From Mucilaginibacter sp. OK098 (lineage in GTDB: Bacteria > Bacteroidota > Bacteroidia > Sphingobacteriales > Sphingobacteriaceae), in the NCBI RefSeq assembly GCF_900142915.1, contig NZ_FRCM01000001.1, positions 124,001 through 188,000 on the forward strand: a stretch of DNA of 64,000 bases, in the 5' to 3' direction. Below the pieces are notes generated by a model that was given only the letters and a program-made list of their open reading frames with translations, was not told the DNA's origin and ran no database searches. The stretch's first letter is position 1, and every line of letters begins with the position of its first letter. Made by a program: the position numbers and the translations under genes. This document shows, in pieces, positions 52,476-60,989 of this stretch.

Positions 52476-53768
52476 ATGGAAAATCAACTAACGAAACTCA
52501 ACATATTTTCATTTAAGGGCGTGCAAATGCGCACCTTTCATATTACCTGGCTCATGTTCTTTGTCTGCTTTTTTGGCTGGTTTGGCCTTGCGCCGTTAAT
52601 GCCAACCATAAGAGCCGAGCTGCATTTAACAAAAGCGCAGGTTGGTAACACTATTATTGCATCTGTTACTGCAACCATTATTGCCCGCTTGCTGATAGGC
52701 AAGCTTTGCGATGCCTGGGGGCCGCGTAAAACCGCTATCCGCTTGTTGCTGATTGGTTCTATCCCTGTTTTTTTTGTAGGGCTGGCGCATGACTATACCA
52801 CCTTTATTTTATTCAGACTGGCTATTGGTATAATAGGCGCTTCGTTTGTAATTACACAATTTCACACCTCAATGATGTTTGCTCCTAATATTAAAGGCAC
52901 CGCAAACGCCGTAACCGGTGGCTGGGGGAACCTGGGTGGTGGTGTAACCAATATGGTAATGCCCTTAATATTTGCAGCAATTGTAGGCTTTGGCTATACA
53001 AAAGCCGATGCCTGGCGATATGCCATGATAGTGCCGGGAGTAATGATGCTGATTATTGCATTTTTATATTATAAATATACAAAAGACACCCCCAATGGCA
53101 ATTATGATGAAATAGGGCATAACGCAGCCGACAAAAAAACAGATTGGAGTGTACTTGCTGACTGGCGCGTGTGGGCTTTAACCATAGGTTATGCCATGTG
53201 CTTTGGTATGGAGCTAACTTTTGATAACGTAGCATCGCTGCACTTTGTTGATAATTTTCACCTCAGCCAAAGCCAGGCTGGTTTTTGGGCCGGCATCTTC
53301 GGTTTTATGAATTTATTTGCCAGGGCGCTGGGCGGTATTGTGTCTGACAAGGTCGGCAGAAAATTCGGCATGCGCGGAAAAGGTTTGCTGCTTGCAGGTG
53401 TTTTACTGCTTGAAGGTTTAGGGCTTATCCTGTTTGCACAGGCAGGCTCATTAATGGTGGCTATAATTACCATGCTTTCGTTTGCGCTGTTCCTGAAAAT
53501 GTCAAACGGAGCTACTTACGGGATAGTTCCTTTTATAAACAGTAAAAATGTAGGTATGGTAAGCGGCATTGTTGGCGCAGGAGGTAATCTTGGCGGAATG
53601 ATCTTTGGCTTCCTGTTTAAGTCGCAATCTATAACCTACGTACAGGCCTTTACCTATATCGGTTTTATAGTGATAGCAGTTTCTGTAATCATATTTATTA
53701 CAAAGTTTAGTAAACCTGCCCATGTAAGCGAAAGTGTTACAGCCGATTCGGCATTAGCAGGAGTATAA
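52476..53768 (+). CDS. NarK/NasA-type nitrate/nitrite MFS transporter
   Basis: A 430-residue, 12-helix major facilitator. Nitrate-porter motifs: FFVCFFGWFGLAPLMPTIRA near the N-terminus, RLLIGKLCDAWGPRKTAIRL (MFS loop 2-3), the first nitrate signature AVTGGWGNLGGGVTNMVMPL and the second GIVGAGGNLGGMIFGFLF. It imports nitrate across the inner membrane. It lacks the fused second NarK domain. It sits between the porin and the nitrate reductase, 16 bases before the latter. Confidence 0.95.
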   Translation: MENQLTKLNIFSFKGVQMRTFHITWLMFFVCFFGWFGLAPLMPTIRAELHLTKAQVGNTIIASVTATIIARLLIGKLCDAWGPRKTAIRLLLIGSIPVFFVGLAHDYTTFILFRLAIGIIGASFVITQFHTSMMFAPNIKGTANAVTGGWGNLGGGVTNMVMPLIFAAIVGFGYTKADAWRYAMIVPGVMMLIIAFLYYKYTKDTPNGNYDEIGHNAADKKTDWSVLADWRVWALTIGYAMCFGMELTFDNVASLHFVDNFHLSQSQAGFWAGIFGFMNLFARALGGIVSDKVGRKFGMRGKGLLLAGVLLLEGLGLILFAQAGSLMVAIITMLSFALFLKMSNGATYGIVPFINSKNVGMVSGIVGAGGNLGGMIFGFLFKSQSITYVQAFTYIGFIVIAVSVIIFITKFSKPAHVSESVTADSALAGV

Positions 53769-53784
53769 TCAAAAAAACATCTAA

Positions 53785-56700
53785 ATGCCGGTAAAAAAGC
53801 AAAACATAAACACCACAACCTCCACCTGCTGTTACTGCGGGGTAGGCTGTGGTGTGCTTGTGCATAAGAGCAATAATGGCAATGTTTTGGTTGAAGGTAA
53901 TAAAGAGCATCCTGTAAATAAAGGGATGCTTTGCAGTAAAGGCCTTAACCTGCACTATACGGTTAATGATAAAAGCGACAGGCTGCTTTATCCTCAAATG
54001 CGGTACAATAAAAGCATGCCCATGGAGCGCGTTAGCTGGGATGATGCGCTTGACCGAACCGCTGCCGTTTTCAAAACCTTTATTAATAAATACGGGCCCG
54101 ATTCTGTAGCATTTTATGCATCGGGCCAGTGTTTAACTGAGGAATATTATGTGATAAATAAGCTCATGAAAGGGTTTATCGGCAGTAATAATATCGACAC
54201 CAACTCCCGTTTATGCATGAGCAGCGCTGTTGCTGCGTATAAAATGGCCCTTGGTGAAGATAGCGTGCCGCTTTGCTATGACGATATTGAGCTGGCCGAT
54301 TGCTTTTATGTAACCGGGGCAAACCCGGCATGGTGCCATCCCATTTTATGGCGAAGGGTTGAAGCCTATAAAGCGGCTAATCCATCAGTTAAACTAATTG
54401 TTGTTGACCCAAGAGTAACTGATACTTGCAGCATTGCCGATCTGCACCTCCAGATTAACCCGGGAACAGATATAATCTTAAATCACGCTATTGGCAGGGT
54501 GCTGATAGAAAACGGAGATATCGACATTGATTTCATCACTAACCATGCCGAAGGCTTTGAGCAATACAGTGCAATGGTGTTTCAAAAAAGCGTTGCTAAA
54601 GCTGCACAGTTATGCGGGGTAAAAGAAGCTAACATCCGCCTTGCTGCAAAATATATTGCTGATGCAAAGGGCTTTATTTCTATGTGGACCATGGGGCTTA
54701 ACCAAAGCTCGGTTGGTGTAAATAAAAACCTTAGCCTAATCAATCTGAACCTGATAACCGGGCATATTGGCAAAGCAGGCTCGGGACCGCTTTCTTTAAC
54801 GGGGCAGCCCAATGCAATGGGCGGCCGCGAAGTTGGCGGCTTAGCCAATTTATTACCTGCTCACCGCAATTTGGATAATCCCCTTCACAGGGAAGAGGTA
54901 CAAAAGTTTTGGGGTGGTGGAGTGATCCAGCCAAAGCCCGGTCTAACGGCCACAGAAATGTTCGAGGCGCTGAACGATGGCCGGTTAAAAGCCATCTGGA
55001 TCCTTTGTACTAATCCGCTAACCAGCCTGCCCAATGTAAGACTGGCTGAAGAAGCATTAAAGAAAGCCAAATTTGTTGTGGTACAAGAGATCAGCTGCAA
55101 ACCCGAAACGCTGGCTTATGCTGATGTAATATTGCCGGCAGCTGCATGGGCGGAAAAAGAGGGAACAATGACCAACTCTGAACGCCGTATTAGCTACCTG
55201 AATAAAATAATTGATCCACCCGGCGAAGCTTTGCCCGACGCAGAGATCATTTGCCGTTTTGCCAAAAAAATGGGCTATAAGGGGTTTGATTTTAAAAATG
55301 CCGCAGCCATTTATGCAGAACATGCGAAGCTTACGGCTAAAACCAACATTGATATCAGCGCGCTTAGCTATGAGATATTAAAAGAACATGGAACAGTGCA
55401 ATGGCCCTTTAAAAAGAAAGGCCCTGAAAAAGGATCACCAAGGTTATTTACGGATAAGCGCTTTTATACCGCTACAAAAAAAGCCATAATTCATCCTGTT
55501 GATGATGCATTTACAAGTGAAATGCCCGATGATAATTTCCCATTCATCCTTACCACCGGCCGTATTCGCGATCAATGGCATACCATGAGCAAAACCGGGA
55601 AGGTGAATAAACTAAATCAGCATTACCCGCAATCGTTTATTGAAATTCATCCGCATGATGCCGGTCTGCTTCAAATAAATGAAGATGATGTTGTTAGTGT
55701 AACATCCAGGCGGGGCGAGGTAAGGGTAAAGGCCAAAATATCAACCCAAATAAAGCAGGGCGTTGTTTTTTTACCGATGCACTGGGGCAAAATACTGGGC
55801 AATGACCTGCACAGGGTTAACAATTTAACATCAGATAAGGTCGATCCGATTTCAAAAGAGCCTGATTTTAAATTCTGTGCTGTTAATGTGGTTAAATATA
55901 AAAAGCCATTTCAGCGGATTGTTGTAATTGGGGCGGGTGCGGGTGCCTATGGTTTTGTAAAATCATACCGCGCGCTTAACCCTGATGACGAGATCACTAT
56001 TTTTAGTAAAGAGAATTTTCCTTTTTATAACCGGGTTATGCTGCCTGATTATATCAGCGGCGAGCAACAATGGGAACAGCTGGTAAAAATGAAGGATGAG
56101 GACGAACCGGGTTATAACATCAGTTTGTTAAGAGGGGTAAGTATTGAAAAAATTGACCGTGCCAACAAGCAGGTAACAGATTCAAGGGGAATAAGAACCA
56201 ATTATGATGTATTACTGATGGCAACCGGAAGCCGGTCTGCTATCCCTAAAAATGTCCCTAATTTACCGGGTATATTTTCAATGCGTACCAAAACCGATGC
56301 TGATAATTTCAAAAAACACCTTCCTGCTAACGGGCATGTTGTAATTGTGGGTGGTGGATTGCTTGGTTTGGAAATGGCAGCCTCGCTTAGGGAAATGGGC
56401 ATAAAGATCACTATCATTCAGCGTACTTCAAGATTTTTGAACCGTCAGCTGGATGCGCTGGGCAGCCAGTTGCTGCATGAAGAAATGGTTGACCAGGGCT
56501 GTGATATTTATTATGATGATGAAGTACAGCTGTATTACGGGCGGTCGAAATTAACCGGCATAGGCTTAAAGAGCGGCCGCAAAATTAATTGCGATGCCAT
56601 GATCCTTGCCATTGGCACAACCCCCAACCTGGAGATTGCCAAAGATTGCGGGCTTGACTGTCGCAGAGGTGTTACCGTAAATGAGCGGATGCTAACCAGC

Positions 56701-57309
56701 GACCCGGATATTTATGCCATTGGCGAAATAGCTGAGTTTAATGGCATTATGTACGGCATAACTGCAGCTGCGGAACAACAAGCCGAAGTGGTTGCCGGCT
56801 TTATGAATGGCGATATTGCCAGTTATTATAAGGGCAGCTTGTTTATGAACATCATTAAAATTCATGGTTTTGACCTGTGCAGCATCGGGATGCCGGAATG
56901 CCCTGATGATAAGGCTTATGAAGAAGTTGTTTTTATTGATAAGGCCAAAAGATTTTATAAAAAGTGCATTATTCACCAGGACAGGCTGGTAGGCGCGATA
57001 CTAATTGGCGATAAAGGTGAATTTCTTGAATACAGGGATCTGATTGCCAATAAAACAGAACTAAGTGAAAAAAGGCTGCAATTATTACGCAGCGGTAAAA
57101 AAACAGACCCGGTATTGGGTAAACTGGTTTGCAGCTGCAACAATGTAGGTAGCGAAAATATCCGGAATAAAATAGCGGAAGGCTGCAATACCATGAAGGA
57201 TTTGTGCAACGTTACCGGCGCAGGTACAGGTTGTGGTTCATGCCGGCCAGAAGTGAAGCGCCTGCTTGATGAAGCCCTGATGGTTGCACTAGCGGGGAAA
57301 GGAAATTAG
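53785..57309 (+). CDS. nasC: Assimilatory nitrate reductase fused to a NirB-type FAD oxidoreductase and BFD [2Fe-2S] domain
   Basis: 1174 residues. The N-terminal molybdopterin part (~1-690) binds [4Fe-4S] through Cys15, 18, 22 (TCCYCGVGC) and Cys50 (GMLCSKG), with NSRLCMSSAV, NPAWCHPILWRR and WTMGLNQSSVGVNK of the Nas/Nap branch, and the dinucleotide-binding end TTGRIRDQWHTMSKTGKVNK. Residues ~711-1090 form a pyridine-nucleotide oxidoreductase (VVIGAGAGAYGFVKSYRAL, GGGLLGLEMAASL). A BFD-like domain ends it (LVCSCNNVGSEN, GAGTGCGSC). The chain may carry electrons from NAD(P)H to nitrate by itself, or through the rubredoxin protein next to it (3 bases on). Cytoplasmic. Confidence 0.93.
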   Translation: MPVKKQNINTTTSTCCYCGVGCGVLVHKSNNGNVLVEGNKEHPVNKGMLCSKGLNLHYTVNDKSDRLLYPQMRYNKSMPMERVSWDDALDRTAAVFKTFINKYGPDSVAFYASGQCLTEEYYVINKLMKGFIGSNNIDTNSRLCMSSAVAAYKMALGEDSVPLCYDDIELADCFYVTGANPAWCHPILWRRVEAYKAANPSVKLIVVDPRVTDTCSIADLHLQINPGTDIILNHAIGRVLIENGDIDIDFITNHAEGFEQYSAMVFQKSVAKAAQLCGVKEANIRLAAKYIADAKGFISMWTMGLNQSSVGVNKNLSLINLNLITGHIGKAGSGPLSLTGQPNAMGGREVGGLANLLPAHRNLDNPLHREEVQKFWGGGVIQPKPGLTATEMFEALNDGRLKAIWILCTNPLTSLPNVRLAEEALKKAKFVVVQEISCKPETLAYADVILPAAAWAEKEGTMTNSERRISYLNKIIDPPGEALPDAEIICRFAKKMGYKGFDFKNAAAIYAEHAKLTAKTNIDISALSYEILKEHGTVQWPFKKKGPEKGSPRLFTDKRFYTATKKAIIHPVDDAFTSEMPDDNFPFILTTGRIRDQWHTMSKTGKVNKLNQHYPQSFIEIHPHDAGLLQINEDDVVSVTSRRGEVRVKAKISTQIKQGVVFLPMHWGKILGNDLHRVNNLTSDKVDPISKEPDFKFCAVNVVKYKKPFQRIVVIGAGAGAYGFVKSYRALNPDDEITIFSKENFPFYNRVMLPDYISGEQQWEQLVKMKDEDEPGYNISLLRGVSIEKIDRANKQVTDSRGIRTNYDVLLMATGSRSAIPKNVPNLPGIFSMRTKTDADNFKKHLPANGHVVIVGGGLLGLEMAASLREMGIKITIIQRTSRFLNRQLDALGSQLLHEEMVDQGCDIYYDDEVQLYYGRSKLTGIGLKSGRKINCDAMILAIGTTPNLEIAKDCGLDCRRGVTVNERMLTSDPDIYAIGEIAEFNGIMYGITAAAEQQAEVVAGFMNGDIASYYKGSLFMNIIKIHGFDLCSIGMPECPDDKAYEEVVFIDKAKRFYKKCIIHQDRLVGAILIGDKGEFLEYRDLIANKTELSEKRLQLLRSGKKTDPVLGKLVCSCNNVGSENIRNKIAEGCNTMKDLCNVTGAGTGCGSCRPEVKRLLDEALMVALAGKGN

Positions 57310-57312
57310 GAT

Positions 57313-58770
57313 ATGGCAGATAGTAAAAATCATTTGATTAAGATCAACCTGCCCGGCGGCTTTGCATCGGCGGGCGATCTGTATGAAATATTGCTGATAG
57401 CAGAAAATGCCGGGGCCTCGCAGATCCGTTTTGGCAACCGCCAGCAATTATATTTCACTATAAATAATGATAGCCTTGAAGACCTGGAAACAGAAATGCT
57501 GAGGGCCGAAATAAATTACGAAACAGATAATGATCTGCATCCAAACATTGTAAGTTCATACGTTGCCGATACCATATTTAACCAGGAGGGCTGGCTTAGG
57601 GAAGGTGTTTATAAGGATATTTTAGACTTGTTTGATTATCAACCCCGCTTAAAAATAAACCTGGTTGATAACCAGCAAACATTTATCCCTTTTTTTAGCG
57701 GGAATATTAATTTTATTGCGGCTGATACTAATAATTACTGGTTTATATACATCCGTTTTCCTAAAACAGGTAAACAATATTGCAGTCCGTATTTAATATA
57801 TTCTGATGATATCCCGCTAATAGCTAAAGCTGCAGAACGGATCATACTTGATAATAAACATTTGTTTTACGACCAGGATGCAGCAAATGAGCATTTGTTT
57901 TTTAAAATGCTCTTCAATCAAACTAAGGCAACGATTCAGCCCGTAACGGAGGCCTTAAAATTGCCCGGTTTTTATTTGCCTTACTATGAGGGATTCAATA
58001 AATACAATAACAAATATTGGCTTGGGATCTATCGCAGGAATGAACTTTTTTTAATTGATTTTTTAAAGGATGTATGTTTGCTTTGCCTTAAAACCCGGGT
58101 TGGGCAATTATACAGTACGCCCTGGAAATCAATTATAATTAAAGGAATTGACCCGGCTGTAAGGAATGAATGGGGAATTATTTTAAGCAAGTATCACCTT
58201 AATGTCCGGCATGCGGCAAACGAGCTAAACTGGCAGATAGAAGATATTTGCGGGGAAGGCCTGGAGTTAAAAAAGGAACTGGTGCGTGAATTTGAAGATG
58301 CCGATCTACGCACTTACCAGCTTTGTTTTGCTATTAAAACACAGCCTAAAACAGGCTTGTCGGGTTCAATAATTATAAAAAAGGATAAAGATGGTTTGTT
58401 TGATATTTTGCACACACAGGATTTTAACCCCAACTCAAAAAACTATATAACTTATAAAAAATGTGTTAACAAAAAAGACCTGGGGAGCCAGCTAATTAGT
58501 TTATGCCATATATACCATAACTCTTTGTTTAACGAGAATGAATTCCCAATCTTAGACGCAGGAAATATAAAGGAATTACCCAAGAAGCAGGATCTGATTT
58601 ATGAGTGCAAAAATTGTAAAACACAGTATGATAAAAGTTATGGCGATGCAATAAACGGAATAGCCGCTGGAACTAACTTTTTGGAGATTGGTGATAATTA
58701 CTGTTGCCCGGTATGTGACTCAGGAAAAGAGGATTTTATACCAATTGAAAAAACTATGTTAGCTTTATAA
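57313..58770 (+). CDS. Rubredoxin fused to a degenerate nitrite/sulfite-reductase-like protein
   Basis: The N-terminus IKINLPGGFASAGDLYEILL, then AENAGASQIRFGNRQQLYF matches the ferredoxin-like half-domain of siroheme reductases. The following segment (HPNIVSSYVADTIF) aligns with the siroheme site but has Ser in place of the first Cys, and no C-x5-C or C-x3-C follows; only an isolated Cys255-x2-Cys258 is present. Residues ~430-470 are a complete rubredoxin (YECKNCKTQYDKSYGD, then YCCPVCDSGKEDF; Cys432, 435, 465, 468). The protein has probably lost siroheme catalysis and moves electrons to or from the reductase 3 bases upstream (inference). 485 aa, cytoplasmic. Confidence 0.85.
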   Translation: MADSKNHLIKINLPGGFASAGDLYEILLIAENAGASQIRFGNRQQLYFTINNDSLEDLETEMLRAEINYETDNDLHPNIVSSYVADTIFNQEGWLREGVYKDILDLFDYQPRLKINLVDNQQTFIPFFSGNINFIAADTNNYWFIYIRFPKTGKQYCSPYLIYSDDIPLIAKAAERIILDNKHLFYDQDAANEHLFFKMLFNQTKATIQPVTEALKLPGFYLPYYEGFNKYNNKYWLGIYRRNELFLIDFLKDVCLLCLKTRVGQLYSTPWKSIIIKGIDPAVRNEWGIILSKYHLNVRHAANELNWQIEDICGEGLELKKELVREFEDADLRTYQLCFAIKTQPKTGLSGSIIIKKDKDGLFDILHTQDFNPNSKNYITYKKCVNKKDLGSQLISLCHIYHNSLFNENEFPILDAGNIKELPKKQDLIYECKNCKTQYDKSYGDAINGIAAGTNFLEIGDNYCCPVCDSGKEDFIPIEKTMLAL

Positions 58771-58792
58771 ATAATTAACTTATTTTCAACCA

Positions 58793-59383
58793 ATGAGTAG
58801 ATTAGACAAGGCATTTGATCTTTTTGATGCTTATAATAAGCAAGATCCCCGGAATTTTACATGGGAAGGAATGAGTGAGCCGCAGGAATATTTTTTTGCC
58901 ATTAAATTATATGAATGGGTTTTAAAACTGGATCCTGATGCTGATGAAGAGTTATTATTAGCATCCCGAAGTCAGCATATCGGAAGATGGGAAATTCCTC
59001 GCGAGGATTACCCGGAAGGACGTGAGCCTTATCTTAAATGGCGTAAAGATCTCGCCCTGCACCATGCTGCCATTGTCGGGCGCTTAATGAAAGAAGCCGG
59101 TTATGGCGATGAAACGGTAGATCGCGTTAAGCAAATCATCCTGAAGCAACGAATTAAGGTTGATCCTGATGTTCAGACCATGGAGAATGCACTTTGCCTG
59201 GTGTTCCTGCAATTACAATACGAAGAGTTTCGCAAAAAATATGAGCGTGAGCCAGAGAAAATAATAAACATTCTTCGCAAGTCATTATTAAAAATGGATG
59301 AGAACGGGCACCGGCTTGCACTGACATTACCTTATTCAACAAACGGATTTGAGTTGATCAATAAAGCATTAAACAGGTTGTAG
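58793..59383 (+). CDS. DUF4202 family protein
   Basis: A 196-residue helical, cytoplasmic protein: MSRLDKAFDLFDAYNKQDPR, EELLLASRSQHIGRWEIPRE (then DYPEGREPYLKWRK), and DVQTMENALCLVFLQLQYEE. Conserved His, Arg and Asp/Glu (SQHIGRWEIPR, LHHA) look like an HD-type metal site, but this is not established. DUF4202 is recurrent in nitrate assimilation clusters of several phyla. It closes this operon, 22 bases after the rubredoxin gene. Function unknown. Confidence 0.88.
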   Translation: MSRLDKAFDLFDAYNKQDPRNFTWEGMSEPQEYFFAIKLYEWVLKLDPDADEELLLASRSQHIGRWEIPREDYPEGREPYLKWRKDLALHHAAIVGRLMKEAGYGDETVDRVKQIILKQRIKVDPDVQTMENALCLVFLQLQYEEFRKKYEREPEKIINILRKSLLKMDENGHRLALTLPYSTNGFELINKALNRL

Positions 59384-59437
59384 TTAATGGTGTGGTCGTA
59401 TCAATGGCTACATTTGAAATTCTCTCATCCCAGCAAA

Positions 59438-59489
59438 TCCTCCCGTCCCAGCAGGGTCTCTCATAGAGGACCCTGCTGGGACGGGAGGA
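59438..59489. terminator. Perfect 21-bp hairpin between convergent transcripts
   Basis: TCCTCCCGTCCCAGCAGGGT (continuing one base to 59458), loop TCTCATAGAG and the exact complement 59469-59489, followed by a T run on the plus strand. It ends the nitrate operon and probably the opposing SusC/SusD operon. Sequences of this type are also dispersed repeats in related genomes (from memory). Confidence 0.85.
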
Positions 59490-59545
59490 AGATTTTTTTG
59501 GCATGGGATAATTTTCTACTGGATACCTAGCAGGCAGGTGCAGGA

Positions 59546-60985
59546 TTAATTCACATCAAACCAAAGCTTTGTTGTAAGCAGGTCAGTTCCCTGGTCGGCT
59601 ATCGCGGCTTTGTAATTTGTTCCGTTTAACGATTGCTCAGTACCTGGGTAGATAAAACGAACCGGGATCTTGCCGTTAAGCGTACCGGCTACCGCAGGTT
59701 GTAGTTGCGGATAGTCGAGCCTGCGCCATTCGGCAAAGGCCTCGAGGCCCTGTCCAAACAGGGCGATCCATTTCTGTTCGCCAATTGATTTTTTGAAGTT
59801 AGCAGCATCATATTTTACAGCAGGTAATGCCGTATAAGTATCAACAGCGGTGCCCTGGATGCCATATTGATTAAGTGAGGCTGTTACAGCCTGGTTATAC
59901 AGGCTTGCAGCATCCTCAGCGGTAAGGCCGCGTGCGGCAGCCTCAGCCCTGTCAAACAAAACCTCGGCATAGCTTATTATAACAGCAGGTGCGTGTGGCG
60001 CTAAAAAGTAAGCTCCCGGCCGTGATGTTTTTGTAAAACCGAGGCTGCTGGCGTCTCCAACCAGTAAGCCGTTAGGGATCCCTACATAAGTTTGCGGCGT
60101 TGCGTCCTGGGTTTTACTTGCGTACACAGGTAAGCGAGGATCATTAAGAGAAACTAATTTATCAACTATGGTTTTGCTGATCCGGTAATCATCGCGGGTG
60201 TCAAAAAGATTGCTTACAGGGTTTTGGTTTGGCGAATCCAAATATACCAGCTGGGCAATTTCAGCATTTGAGCTGATGTATGCGCCGCCTTCGCTTTGGA
60301 TATCAGCCAAAACTTGTTTGGCTTTAACGGCATCGCGGTCTGCAATTCGCAGGGTTATGCGCAGGCGCAATGAGTTGGCAAACTTTTTCCAAAGCGCAAT
60401 ATTATTGCCATAAATAACATCGCCCGCAATGGCCTTTCCTGCCGGATCAAGCGCTGCCTGTGCTGTCTTCAAATCATCAAGCAGGGCGTAATAAACATCC
60501 TTTTGGGTATCATAGGCAGGGGTAAGGTACTGATCAATATTAGTAGCCTGCTTGTATGGAATATCGCCATAGGCATCAGTTAATAAAGTAAATACCCATG
60601 AGCGCAGCACCAGGGCAACGCCTTTGTAATTACTGTTTGATTGCGCATCTCCAAGTTTAATTATCTGGTTAAGGTTTACAATACTTTTTGAATAGCCAAC
60701 TGTCCATAATTCCTGGAAGGCACTGTTCGAATAGATATACCTGTCGGGATCTGTATACTGAATTTTGGCCCAGTATTGCACAAACAACAGGCTCGACTCC
60801 ATGGTATTGGCAACACCCCAGTAAGTATCCGCCGTAGCCTTTGTGGCTGCGGTAAGCAAGTAATTGGGCTGTGCGTTTTGTGATGCGTTAGGGTTCTGAT
60901 TGATTTTTACCAGGTCTTTTTTGCACGAGGATACTAATAGTAAGAGTGCGCCTGATAATAATATAGTTATATATTTTAGTTTCAT
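59546..60985 (-). CDS. SusD-like outer-membrane lipoprotein (SusD-like_2 type)
   Basis: The frame is open upstream into the susC gene, but the lipoprotein signal MKLKYITILLSGALLLLVSS followed by Cys-Lys-Lys starts at 60985, 4 bases after the susC stop. The body INQNPNASQNAQPNYLLTAA, SWVFTLLTDAYGDIPYKQA, FANSLRLRITLRI, EVLFDRAEAAARGL and IGEQKWIALFGQGLEAFAEW (then RRLDYPQL) belongs to the second SusD group (PF12771), which often serves peptides or glycans other than starch-like ones. No hydrolase is visible beside it in the window. Confidence 0.93.
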   Translation of the reverse strand: MKLKYITILLSGALLLLVSSCKKDLVKINQNPNASQNAQPNYLLTAATKATADTYWGVANTMESSLLFVQYWAKIQYTDPDRYIYSNSAFQELWTVGYSKSIVNLNQIIKLGDAQSNSNYKGVALVLRSWVFTLLTDAYGDIPYKQATNIDQYLTPAYDTQKDVYYALLDDLKTAQAALDPAGKAIAGDVIYGNNIALWKKFANSLRLRITLRIADRDAVKAKQVLADIQSEGGAYISSNAEIAQLVYLDSPNQNPVSNLFDTRDDYRISKTIVDKLVSLNDPRLPVYASKTQDATPQTYVGIPNGLLVGDASSLGFTKTSRPGAYFLAPHAPAVIISYAEVLFDRAEAAARGLTAEDAASLYNQAVTASLNQYGIQGTAVDTYTALPAVKYDAANFKKSIGEQKWIALFGQGLEAFAEWRRLDYPQLQPAVAGTLNGKIPVRFIYPGTEQSLNGTNYKAAIADQGTDLLTTKLWFDVN

Positions 60986-60989
60986 GATT

